A DNA stretch of 64,000 nucleotides from a virus. The notes under the pieces were generated by a model that saw only the letters and a program-made list of their open reading frames with translations, did no database searches and was not told where the DNA came from. Each line of letters starts with the position of its first letter. Within the stretch, counting starts at the first letter, position 1. The stretch spans positions 93,277 through 157,276 of the IMG/VR virus record IMGVR_UViG_3300027782_000037; one strand, written 5' to 3'. The translations under genes and the position numbers were made by a program. This document shows positions 1-8,378 of the stretch, piece after piece.

Positions 1-514
1 GTGCTGAGGTATTTAAATTTACTATTTGTAGTACTTCTTCTAGCAAAAGACCCTGTTGTATACACATATCTAGTGCGGGTTTATGCTTTATAATACGTCT
101 TGCGGTTTCTTCACTTAGTCTTCCTGATGAGAGAATCTGTGACTGTGCCTGTCGCACCAAGCGAAGTTTTAATTCATCAAAAAAATTGATTTCGTACATT
201 TCATCATCTGTTTTACCTGGAATACGAGTTTTTTCAGCCTCGTCCGAAAGTGCTGCTTCAAAATCAGTTAAAAAATCAATTTCGTTAACACAATCTTGAA
301 TGTTTTTTTGATTGTGTGGTTTATTTAATAGATATTGTTTGTACTCGTAAGAATCTTTGTCTAGTGTTGTTTCACTATGTTCTTCACTTAATTCTGCAAG
401 GGCTAATGCTAGTTTTTTTTGTTCTAGTTGATTACGAACAACTCGTAGCTTTTCCCATACAGTTTCACCCTCTAAATCGTAAATATATTGTGCGTTATGA
501 TTTTGTCTTGACAT
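1..514 (-). CDS. Conserved-looking phage protein of unknown function (3' end outside window)
   Basis: Reading the minus strand from an ATG at 512-514 gives 171 codons without a stop up to the window edge, so the C-terminus is missing. The product starts MSRQNHNAQYIYDLEGE and is charged, soluble-looking and probably helical, with no membrane segment or catalytic motif that I recognise. A GGAG about 11 bases upstream could serve as ribosome binding site. A TAAATA box (541-547) lies further up, as before many late genes here. It is the gene after the kelch-type fibre protein in transcription order, so it could be a late gene, but nothing in the sequence fixes a role. It is clearly coding (long open frame, sensible composition) but functionally unknown. 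Confidence 0.7.
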   Translation of the reverse strand, partial: MSRQNHNAQYIYDLEGETVWEKLRVVRNQLEQKKLALALAELSEEHSETTLDKDSYEYKQYLLNKPHNQKNIQDCVNEIDFLTDFEAALSDEAEKTRIPGKTDDEMYEINFFDELKLRLVRQAQSQILSSGRLSEETARRIIKHKPALDMCIQQGLLLEEVLQIVNLNTSA

Positions 515-575
515 TTAGTTTATGCTCCGGTATTGTCAAATATTTAGTGTATGCTTTGTCAAGTGTATATTTAAT

Positions 576-1595
576 TTATAGTCCAGCTCCAGCCAGAGCA
601 TATCTCGCTGTTCCCGCATTTGTTTGGCAACCAACTAGTGCTCCGCACGCATTGATACGAGTTACTAAATCAGAAAGACTGCGACCTATTCCACCATAAA
701 ACAATCCATTTGCGCCAACCGCAGCTCCAGCCAGCCCAAATCTTACTGTTCCCACATTTGTTTCAGAACCAACCAGTGCACCACATGCATTGATTCTTGT
801 TACTAGGTTGCTTTGACTGCAGCCAGAGCCAGCATAAAACAATCCATTTGCACCAACCGCAGCTCCAGCCAAATATCGTCTTGCTGTTCCCACATTAGTT
901 TGCGAACCTACTAGTGCGCCACAGGCATTAATTCTGGTTACGAGATTGCTGGAGCTACCGCAAATCTGTCCACCATAAAACAATCCGTTTGCACCAACAG
1001 TGGCACCAGCAAGACCGATCCTTCCTGTTCCCACATTTGTTTGGGAACCAACCAGTGCACCACATGCATTGATTCTTGTTACTAGGTTGCTGGCTGTGCC
1101 GGTACAGCCAGCATAAAACAATCCATTTGCACCAACAGTGGCACCAGCTAGATAATATCTTGCTGTTCCAACATTAGTTTGCGAACCTACTAGTGCGCCA
1201 CATGCATTGATTCTGGTTGCTAGGTTAGTGTAGCAACCACCAAATCCACCATAAAATAATCCATTTGATCCTACTTTTGTCCCAGCAGGATATGTTCTTG
1301 CTGTTCCCACATTCGTTTGAGAACCAACCAGTGCGCCACAAGCATTAATTCTGGTTACTAGGTTGCTGTCAGCAAAGTTAGAGCCAGCATAAAACAATCC
1401 CACAGTGGTACCGCTTGACTTACCATAAAAGTTAGTAGGCATAGTGATTGCGCCGGTTTCTACACCTGCCAGTGTTCTTACTGTAGCACAGTTCAAACTA
1501 ATCTGAGTTGTGCCAGTTCCGCCAAGTTCAAGTTGAACTGACTGTCCTGCGGTAGTTCCGCCTAATGATATTGGACCTGATGCATTTAATGCCAT
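576..1595 (-). CDS. Kelch-type beta-propeller tail-fibre / receptor-binding protein
   Basis: 339 aa. The first ~60 residues (MALNASGPISLGGTTAG..., ending near NFYGKSSG) match a head found on many phage fibre proteins. Six repeats of ~46 residues follow, each with GLFY(A/G)G, then a short variable stretch, then LVTRINACGALVGSQTNVGTAR and LAGA-VG. This agrees with the kelch blade pattern (R..GAG.VVL.GKIYVIGG). The protein ends in ARYALAGAGL, which can complete the first blade, so a closed six-bladed propeller is likely. The residues after each GLFYxG and after each TAR differ between blades while the framework is nearly constant. It sits at the end of the fibre locus. Role inferred: a host-surface binding tip or accessory fibre. 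Fold call fairly sure; ligand unknown. Confidence 0.75.
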   Translation of the reverse strand: MALNASGPISLGGTTAGQSVQLELGGTGTTQISLNCATVRTLAGVETGAITMPTNFYGKSSGTTVGLFYAGSNFADSNLVTRINACGALVGSQTNVGTARTYPAGTKVGSNGLFYGGFGGCYTNLATRINACGALVGSQTNVGTARYYLAGATVGANGLFYAGCTGTASNLVTRINACGALVGSQTNVGTGRIGLAGATVGANGLFYGGQICGSSSNLVTRINACGALVGSQTNVGTARRYLAGAAVGANGLFYAGSGCSQSNLVTRINACGALVGSETNVGTVRFGLAGAAVGANGLFYGGIGRSLSDLVTRINACGALVGCQTNAGTARYALAGAGL

Positions 1596-1604
1596 ATCTT
1601 ATAC

Positions 1605-2120
1605 CTATGGTGTACCGAACGCAGTAACGTTATTTGCAGCAATGAGATTTCCGGTGCTGTTCAAACTAAGAATATTTGCTCCACCATAACTGAATACTAA
1701 TTTTGTGCCAACAGCAGTGATTGTAAAACCACCAACGACAACAATGTTACCAGCTGTCATATTGTTACCGGTAATATTTCCGGTAGAAGAAATTGCGCCA
1801 GCTGTTAAAATATTGCCAGTACTTGACATTAATCCAGCTGTTAAAATATTTCCGTGTATCGCATTACCAGTACTTGACATTAATCCAGCTGTTAAAATAT
1901 TTCCGTGTATCGCATTACCAGTACTTGACATTAAACCGGCAGTTAAAATATTACCGCCAGTTATGTTGCCACTGGCACTATTCACACCGGTAACCAATAA
2001 TCCGGTGCTAGTAACAGTAGCGATAGATACCGCATTACTTTGCAATACCAAATTACCAGTGAGATCACCAGTTTGGACTAAACTTGTTGTGGTTGAGGTT
2101 CCGGCTGATATATTACTCAT
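1605..2120 (-). CDS. Short repetitive tail-fibre-like protein
   Basis: 171 aa, starting MSNISAGTSTTTSLVQTGDLTG and preceded by AAAGAGAA as a plausible ribosome binding site. It uses the same repeat language as the giant fibre proteins next door: GNILTAGLMSSTGNAIHGN occurs in tandem in residues ~60-110, encoded partly by a perfect 51-base direct repeat. The C-terminal part (TAVGTKLVFSYGGANILSLNSTGNLIAANNVTAFGTP) resembles the end of other phage fibre proteins where a small beta-structured segment closes the trimer. It lies 10 bases downstream of the 1,649-aa fibre gene and 10 bases upstream of the kelch gene, so it is very probably co-transcribed. It may be an adaptor between long fibre and tip or a small accessory fibre. 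Structural assignment good, precise role unknown. Confidence 0.65.
   Translation of the reverse strand: MSNISAGTSTTTSLVQTGDLTGNLVLQSNAVSIATVTSTGLLVTGVNSASGNITGGNILTAGLMSSTGNAIHGNILTAGLMSSTGNAIHGNILTAGLMSSTGNILTAGAISSTGNITGNNMTAGNIVVVGGFTITAVGTKLVFSYGGANILSLNSTGNLIAANNVTAFGTP
1816..1917 (-). repeat. Perfect 51-base direct tandem repeat (two copies)
   Basis: Positions 1816-1866 and 1867-1917 are identical and encode the 17-residue unit GLMSSTGNAIHGNILTA twice in frame. A third, diverged copy begins at 1918. Perfect identity including third codon positions indicates recent duplication, in a reading frame that tolerates unit gain or loss. Confidence 0.95.
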
Positions 2121-2129
2121 ATTTTCTCT

Positions 2130-5100
2130 TTAGATAATTACCCAACGTTGCCCAGCGGTAACTGTGACAACTACACCACTATTAGTAGTAATTGGTCCCA
2201 CACTAAATCCATTTGTACCTGCTGCTATAGTATAATTAGCTGTTACATTGCTACCGTTAACTAAAATTCCGTTTGTGGCTGCTACAACAGGAGCACTTAT
2301 TCCAGATGAAGTAAATGTCGCTACGTTAGCTGTACCCGCAACACCAACAGTTACATTACCGCCGCTTGTGGTAATGCTTACATTACTTGTACCATTACTT
2401 ATGTTTGAGCTACTACCAGTACTGATACCAGTCAGTTGACTGCCGTTACCCAGTATGAAGCTACCTGTAATATTGCCAGTTGCCGATACAATACCGGCTG
2501 TTAAAATATTTCCGTGTATAGCATTGCCAGTACTTGACATTAATCCGGCTGTTAGGATATTTCCACCAGTTACGTTACCAGTTACAGATAAATTACTAAC
2601 AATGCTTATATTACTTGTGGCGTTACTTGTTCCTGCTGCTATGGATAACGGATAAAAACTATTAGCACCAATATATAATACGCTGTTGTCAACTTGGTTG
2701 ATAAAACCACCAGTACCATTTGATGTTATTCTTAGTCTACCAGCTATCAAAGTACTGCTATCAGCAGTAGCGATGTTTCCAGTAACACTGACACTTGTAC
2801 CTGTTATAACACCACCAACCACTGATGATGCTGTGGTAGTTCCTGAGACACTTGTTGAAGTACCGGTTATAACGCCACCCACTACTGATGCTGCTGTTAC
2901 CGCACCAGTGGCACTGATCAAACCGGCTGTGTGTAGGTTGCCACCTTGTATATTACCAGAAACGTTGGCTGTTCCAGATACATCAAGTTTAGCCCCTGGT
3001 GTGGAGGTACCAATACCCACATTACCGCTATTGATATATGATGATGACGATGAGTTAGCATCAATTACTACACGCAGGACGTTGGATCCGTCTCTGGCAG
3101 CAAATTGAAAATTATTTGCTACGTCAACATAGATACCAGAGTCGTTTGTCAAACCAGTTGTTCTAGCTTGAACCGCATACGCAGCAGATGCCGCTGTTTT
3201 TGTTATTAGAAGATTACCACCCGTAACAAGATTACCGCCAGTAACAGCACCAGTGACACTGATTAATCCACCAGTTAATATGTTACCGCCAGTAATATTA
3301 GCAGCACTTGTAATAGTTGAAGTTGCTGAAATTAATCCAGCTGTTAACACGTTACCGCCGGTTACGTTACCAGTGGCGGTCACTAAACCAGCAGTTGTAA
3401 TGTTGCCGCCAATTATGTTAGCTGCCGATGTAATTGTTGAAGTTGCTGAAATTAGTCCAGCTGTTAATAAGTTACCACCAGTTACGTTACCACTTGCCGA
3501 AACTACAGAACCTAATAAACTTGATCCTGTAACAGTACCTGTTGCGCTAACTAAGCCAACAGTTGTAATATTTCCACCAACTACGTTAGCTGCTGAAGTA
3601 ATAGTTGATGTAGCCGAAATTAATCCAGCTGTCAGTAAGTTACCACCGACTACGTTAGCTGCCGAAGTAATGGTACTTGTAGCCGAAATTAAACCAGCTG
3701 TCAGTATATTACCACCAGTTACGTTACCAGTAGCAGTCACTAGACCAGCTGTTGTAATATTTCCACCAATTACATTGGCCGCCGAAGTAATTGTGCTAGT
3801 AGCACTAATTAAACCAGCTGTTAAGATATTTCCACCAGTTACATTTCCAGTAGCAGTCACCAGTCCTGTGGTTGTAATATTTGCACCAACTACATTGGCT
3901 GCTGATGTAATTGTACTCGTAGCTGAAATCAATCCAGCTGTTAGTAAGTTGGCACCGGCTATATTACCAGTTACACTTAACACATTACCAACAGTATTAA
4001 ATGTTAATCCTGCGGTAGCTGCTAAGTTACCATTGGTATTAAATTGTATCTGTGTATTTGCGCCTGCCGCTGTAATGTTACCGCTAATACTACCAGCAAA
4101 AGCTCCGACAAAGAATCCCGCTGTGGTAATGTTACCAGTAGCACTTATCTGTCCAGCTGTTAGAATATTGCCATGTATCGCGTTACCAGTACTTGACATT
4201 AACCCCGCTGTTAGAATATTGCCACCAGTAATATTAGCTGCACTTGTAATAGTACTTGTAGCTGAAATTAAACCAGCTGTTAATAAATTACCACCTGTAA
4301 TATTCGCAGCACTTGTAATAGTGCTTGTTGCTGAGATTAAACCAGCTGTCAGTATATTACCACCAGTTACGTTACCGGTAGCAGTCACTAGTCCAGCAGT
4401 TGAAAGGTTACCACCGACTACGTTTGCTGCTGATGTAATTGTACTTGTTGCTGAAATCAATCCAGCTGTCAGTATATTGCCACCAGTTACGTTACCAGTA
4501 GCCGTCACTAATCCAGCAGTGGTAATATTACCACCGACTACGTTACCTGTAGCAGTTACCAAACCTGCGGTTGTAATATTACCACCGATAATATTAGCTG
4601 CCGAAGTAATGGTGCTTGTAGCCGAAATTAATCCAGCTGTTAACAAATTGCCACCTGTTACGTTACCAGTAGCAGTCACCAGTCCTGCGGTTGTAACATT
4701 GCCACCAATTACGTTACCAGATGCACTAACAACAGTACCCAATACACTTGATCCTGATACCGTTCCTGTTGCTGAAATTAACCCAGCTGTTAATAAGTTA
4801 CCGCCTACTACGTTGCCAGATACAGTTAATAAATTGCCAACTGTGTTGAATGTCAATCCAGCAGTAGCAGCTAAGTTGCCGCTATTATTAAATTGTACTT
4901 GAGTGTTGGCACCGGCAGCAGTTACGTTACCACTAATACTACCAGCAAATGTTCCAACAAAGAAACCTGCTGTGGTAATATTGCCAGTAGCACTTACTTG
5001 ACCTGCTGTTAAGATGTTACCATGTATAGCATTGCCTGTGCTACTCATTACGCCAGCAGTTAGGATATTTCCGCCGGCTAAGTTTCCAGTAGATGTAATT

Positions 5101-7079
5101 CCAAGGCCCGCTGTTATATTACCAACTGAACTAATGCCTAAACTAGATACCCAGACATTAGATGCTGTGTTATATAATAGTGTTGCGTATTCCGCGCCCG
5201 CAGGACCAACTCCAATACCGCCATTGTTAGCTGCTGTTGCGTTGGCAGCGTTATTGGCCATATTAATTTGTAAATCATTTGTGGTAATTGTATTTGAATT
5301 AATTGTGGTTGTTGTACCGTTAACAGTTAAGTTACCGGTAATAACAACGTTACCATCAGTACCACCTGATCCATTTGGATCAATAGTTAATGTTGGGCCA
5401 GCACCTACAATTAAGTTACCACTTAGTGTGATACCACCAACTGATATAGTTCCACTTGTTGTGAAATTACCACCAGTCGTGTTGCCTGTTACGCTTAAAC
5501 TTGTTAATGTACCTAAACTAGTGACATTTGGCTGTGCCGCTGTAGCAAGAGTACCTGTAATTAATGTACCTGATAAATTACCGCCGGCAATATTACCAGT
5601 TGTACTGATTAATCCACTTGATGTTAAACTAGTTAATGTACCAACCGAAGTAATATTTGGTTGAGCATTTGTTGTAACAGTTGCAGCAGTTCCAACAGCC
5701 GATCCTGCTGATACAGCAAATGTTGCGTTTGCTACAGTACCAGTTACGTTACCACCGGTTAATGATGTTAATGTAGAACCATTACCAATGTAATAGTTTG
5801 CTGTTATATTTCCAGTTGAACTAATCAATCCTGCTGTTAGAACATTGCCGCCAGTTACATTAGCAGTAGCACTTACCAGACCGGCAGTAGTAATATTACC
5901 ACCAACAACGTTTGCTGCTGATGTAATTGTTGAAGTTGCCGAAATCAATCCAGCTGTTAATAAGTTACCGCCAGTTACGTTTGCAGTTACCGAAACTACA
6001 GCGCCTAATAAACTTGATCCTGTGATAGTTCCGGTTGAACTAATTAATCCTGCTGTTAATAAATTGCCGCCAGTAATATTACCATTTCCAGCTATAGTTC
6101 CAAGTACACTAACACCAATTGGTGAAAATACAGCAACGTTGCCAACTGTGCTAACTGATATAGTTACATTTGCGTTTGCCGCAGCAATGTTTAGATTACT
6201 TCCACCGTTTACAACATTGGATACACTTGTAATAATACCAGTAAGTTGCGATCCATTACCCAGTATAAAGTTACCAGTGACGTTTCCTGTTGCTGAAACT
6301 AAGCCGGCCGTTAAGATGTTGCCGTGTATTGCATTGCCAGTACTGCTCATTATACCGGCTGTTAGGATATTTCCACCAGTTACATTACCAGTAGCAGTTA
6401 CTAATCCAGCGGTAAGAATATTTCCACCGATTACGTTTGCTGCGGATGTAATTGTACTTGTAGCTGAAATCAATCCGGCTGTTAATATATTACCGTGTAT
6501 GGCGTTGCCAGTACTGCTCATCAATCCAGCAGTTAATAAATTGCCACCAGTTACGTTACCTGTAGCAGTTACTAGTCCAGCAGTTGAAATATTGCCGCCA
6601 ATTACGTTTGCAGCGGATGTAATCGTACTTGTAGCTGAAACTAATCCGGCTGTTAATATGTTTCCACCAGTTATATTACCGCTTGCTGAAACTAATCCAG
6701 TTACATACTCTCCGGTTGGCGCAAATACCGCCACATTACCTACTCCACTTACCCCAATAGTTATATTTGCAGCAGAAGCGGAAATAGTTACATTACTATT
6801 ACCATTATTAATATTGCTTGATGATGTACTAACACCTGTTAATAAAGAACCATTACCTAGAATATAATTTCCAGTTACGTTACCAGTAGCTGAAACTAAT
6901 CCTATGGTTAGTAAGTTACCTCCTATGATGTTACCGGCTGCTGAAATGTTACCAGATGCGCCTATATTGACAAATCCAGTCGCCGACCTAGTCCAGGTAT
7001 TATTACCTGAAGAATAAGTGTAAACAATATTGTTTACTGTTGCAGTTTGCCCATCAACGGGCGATACGGGAAAAGCCAT
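2130..7079 (-). CDS. Giant repetitive tail-fibre protein (1,649 aa)
   Basis: The N-terminus MAFPVSPVDGQTATVNNIVYTYSS...NTWTR is a head often seen on phage fibre proteins, and the C-terminus (GFSVGPITTNSGVVVTVTAGQRWVII) is a common fibre ending. Between them are dozens of 17- to 23-residue units such as GGNILTAGLISATSTITSAAN, the kind of low-complexity beta-structure expected of a long trimeric shaft. Two non-shaft modules interrupt them: an NLTVNGTTTTINSNTIT...LLYNTASNVWVSSLG segment around residues 500-650, and a segment near residue 1,370 with YAVQARTTGLTNDSGIYVDV. The start ATG overlaps the stop of the upstream fibre gene (TAATG at 7077-7081), with GGAAGG five bases before it, so translation is probably coupled. 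Long open frames on the opposite strand are by-products of the repeats. Role inferred: long or side tail fibre. Confidence 0.8.
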   Translation of the reverse strand: MAFPVSPVDGQTATVNNIVYTYSSGNNTWTRSATGFVNIGASGNISAAGNIIGGNLLTIGLVSATGNVTGNYILGNGSLLTGVSTSSSNINNGNSNVTISASAANITIGVSGVGNVAVFAPTGEYVTGLVSASGNITGGNILTAGLVSATSTITSAANVIGGNISTAGLVTATGNVTGGNLLTAGLMSSTGNAIHGNILTAGLISATSTITSAANVIGGNILTAGLVTATGNVTGGNILTAGIMSSTGNAIHGNILTAGLVSATGNVTGNFILGNGSQLTGIITSVSNVVNGGSNLNIAAANANVTISVSTVGNVAVFSPIGVSVLGTIAGNGNITGGNLLTAGLISSTGTITGSSLLGAVVSVTANVTGGNLLTAGLISATSTITSAANVVGGNITTAGLVSATANVTGGNVLTAGLISSTGNITANYYIGNGSTLTSLTGGNVTGTVANATFAVSAGSAVGTAATVTTNAQPNITSVGTLTSLTSSGLISTTGNIAGGNLSGTLITGTLATAAQPNVTSLGTLTSLSVTGNTTGGNFTTSGTISVGGITLSGNLIVGAGPTLTIDPNGSGGTDGNVVITGNLTVNGTTTTINSNTITTNDLQINMANNAANATAANNGGIGVGPAGAEYATLLYNTASNVWVSSLGISSVGNITAGLGITSTGNLAGGNILTAGVMSSTGNAIHGNILTAGQVSATGNITTAGFFVGTFAGSISGNVTAAGANTQVQFNNSGNLAATAGLTFNTVGNLLTVSGNVVGGNLLTAGLISATGTVSGSSVLGTVVSASGNVIGGNVTTAGLVTATGNVTGGNLLTAGLISATSTITSAANIIGGNITTAGLVTATGNVVGGNITTAGLVTATGNVTGGNILTAGLISATSTITSAANVVGGNLSTAGLVTATGNVTGGNILTAGLISATSTITSAANITGGNLLTAGLISATSTITSAANITGGNILTAGLMSSTGNAIHGNILTAGQISATGNITTAGFFVGAFAGSISGNITAAGANTQIQFNTNGNLAATAGLTFNTVGNVLSVTGNIAGANLLTAGLISATSTITSAANVVGANITTTGLVTATGNVTGGNILTAGLISATSTITSAANVIGGNITTAGLVTATGNVTGGNILTAGLISATSTITSAANVVGGNLLTAGLISATSTITSAANVVGGNITTVGLVSATGTVTGSSLLGSVVSASGNVTGGNLLTAGLISATSTITSAANIIGGNITTAGLVTATGNVTGGNVLTAGLISATSTITSAANITGGNILTGGLISVTGAVTGGNLVTGGNLLITKTAASAAYAVQARTTGLTNDSGIYVDVANNFQFAARDGSNVLRVVIDANSSSSSYINSGNVGIGTSTPGAKLDVSGTANVSGNIQGGNLHTAGLISATGAVTAASVVGGVITGTSTSVSGTTTASSVVGGVITGTSVSVTGNIATADSSTLIAGRLRITSNGTGGFINQVDNSVLYIGANSFYPLSIAAGTSNATSNISIVSNLSVTGNVTGGNILTAGLMSSTGNAIHGNILTAGIVSATGNITGSFILGNGSQLTGISTGSSSNISNGTSNVSITTSGGNVTVGVAGTANVATFTSSGISAPVVAATNGILVNGSNVTANYTIAAGTNGFSVGPITTNSGVVVTVTAGQRWVII
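4795..5590 (-). repeat. Fibre module duplicated in a second fibre gene (copy A)
   Basis: About 795 bases, collinear with 10122-10918 in the 1,111-aa fibre gene. Both encode the same series: a GNLAATAGLTFNTVGNLL segment, the ITTAGFFVG(T/A)FAGSISGN segment, the LLYNTASNVWVSSLG segment, NLTVNGTTTTINSNTIT and VGAGPTLTIDPNGSGGTDG. The DNA differs mainly at third positions. Boundaries are by eye. Confidence 0.8.
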
Positions 7080-8116
7080 TAGTACCTTCCAATTGCTACT
7101 TCAATTACACCTGGTAAATTAGAATTATAATCTTCCAGTGATTTACCAATGATACACCCAGGCAAGTATTTATTAGAATCTAAAACAGTGGCTACTCCTT
7201 TTATGGTACTAGAAACCAATCTATCTCCCTTACGAATTGTACCCACTACGCTGCATGGAACACGCCCCGTTAGTGCTACTGGTAATCCAACTGCGCCTGA
7301 ATTCATTAAGTAAGCAGGTTCAGTTGAAATAACACCGGCTACTCTGGTATCATGCGATATAGTTGATGCAGTAATTTCATCTGCACCGCCGAATATAACT
7401 AAAGTACCAGGAGAATAGCTGTTATCAGCAACATAAGTTTCAGCCAAGTCAGCGTATTGTGCTGAAGTTGCCTTAGCAAATACTGTATTAAAGTATGTTG
7501 TCGCATTACCAATGTTACCTACACCGTTAGCTTGTAAGTTAGTAAGACCGGCTGTTGTCCATGCTGCTATCGCAGTACCTCCAACAGTAATAGTAATATT
7601 ACCGTTACTAGCATCAATGTTAGCTGAAGTATTGCCATTTGTAATGGCATTAAATGTGCCGTTTACACCAGCTGATGCCCCAAAATCGTCAATCCAATAG
7701 TAGCTCGTGCCATCAAAAGTAAAACGATATTGAACGTTAGTTGTGGTGTTGTACCAAAAATCGCCCACGCTTGGACTTGATGGAGCTGTGCCACTTGATG
7801 TTGATCTAATGCCTCCACCAAAAATGTTACCAGAAGTACTGATAATCCCACCAGATAGTATATTTCCGCCAGTTATGTTACCAGTAACGCTTACTGTTGT
7901 ACCTGTGTGATTTGTGGCAGAAATATTGCCACCAGTTATGTTACCCGTAGCGGAAATTAATCCAGCGGTTAGTATATTTCCGCCAGTTATGTTACCGGTG
8001 GAAGATACTAATCCAACAGTTACTACATTTCCCCCAATAACGTTTCCTGTTACCGTTAAAAATGTCTGAACTGTTAGATTGCCATATACGTTTGATCCAC
8101 TTTGTAATTTAGCCAT
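7079..8116 (-). CDS. Tail-fibre protein with conserved YADLAE C-terminal domain
   Basis: 345 aa. Residues 1-105 are shaft-type repeats (GNITGGNILTAGLISATGN). A segment around 110-145 (SSPSVGDFWYNTTTNVQYRF...YYWIDDFG) is a frequent fibre module. The last ~130 residues, from ATSAQYADLAETY to GVIEVAIGRY, form a conserved domain with D-x-x-VAGVIST-x-PAY-x-MNS, GRVPC and KGDRLVSS, also present at the end of the 1,775-aa fibre. It resembles C-terminal fibre domains that act as trimerisation or self-cleaving chaperones (peptidase G2-like), but I cannot identify catalytic residues with certainty. The stop codon overlaps the start of the 1,649-aa fibre gene. Probably a fibre subunit or fibre-end protein. 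Confidence 0.75.
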   Translation of the reverse strand: MAKLQSGSNVYGNLTVQTFLTVTGNVIGGNVVTVGLVSSTGNITGGNILTAGLISATGNITGGNISATNHTGTTVSVTGNITGGNILSGGIISTSGNIFGGGIRSTSSGTAPSSPSVGDFWYNTTTNVQYRFTFDGTSYYWIDDFGASAGVNGTFNAITNGNTSANIDASNGNITITVGGTAIAAWTTAGLTNLQANGVGNIGNATTYFNTVFAKATSAQYADLAETYVADNSYSPGTLVIFGGADEITASTISHDTRVAGVISTEPAYLMNSGAVGLPVALTGRVPCSVVGTIRKGDRLVSSTIKGVATVLDSNKYLPGCIIGKSLEDYNSNLPGVIEVAIGRY

Positions 8117-8123
8117 AACTTAA

Positions 8124-8366
8124 TTATGATATTCCCGTCACTTCATCAAAAATTCCGTTAGATCCCGATACATTACCAGTCTGCATAGTTCCATCAGTTA
8201 AAATACGTAACGGAACGTTAACGGGTTGTGTAACTTCATCAAATACACTAGCAAAACACGCACTATTAGCAATCCGAGCGTTACTGTAAGTAACTTCATC
8301 AAATTGAATCGTGTTTGCCAGCAATAAATTGCCTGTATTAAATAACCTAGCTGCTAAAAATGCCAT
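8124..8366 (-). CDS. Small structural protein with three FDEVT motifs
   Basis: 80 aa, too short for a shaft, lying between two fibre genes with gaps of 7 and 12 bases. The motif FDEVT occurs three times (IQFDEVTYS, VFDEVTQPV, IFDEVTGIS), each ending a short beta-type segment. The same layout (FDEIT, FDETF, FDESSGIT) is found in the 288-aa LamG-like protein at 11736-12602, where a lectin-like domain sits between the second and third motif. The stop of the upstream 1,111-aa fibre gene and an AAAGGAGA ribosome binding site just before the ATG support co-translation. Role unknown; by context a small virion or fibre-accessory protein. Confidence 0.65.
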   Translation of the reverse strand: MAFLAARLFNTGNLLLANTIQFDEVTYSNARIANSACFASVFDEVTQPVNVPLRILTDGTMQTGNVSGSNGIFDEVTGIS

Positions 8367-8378
8367 TAGATTTCTCCT

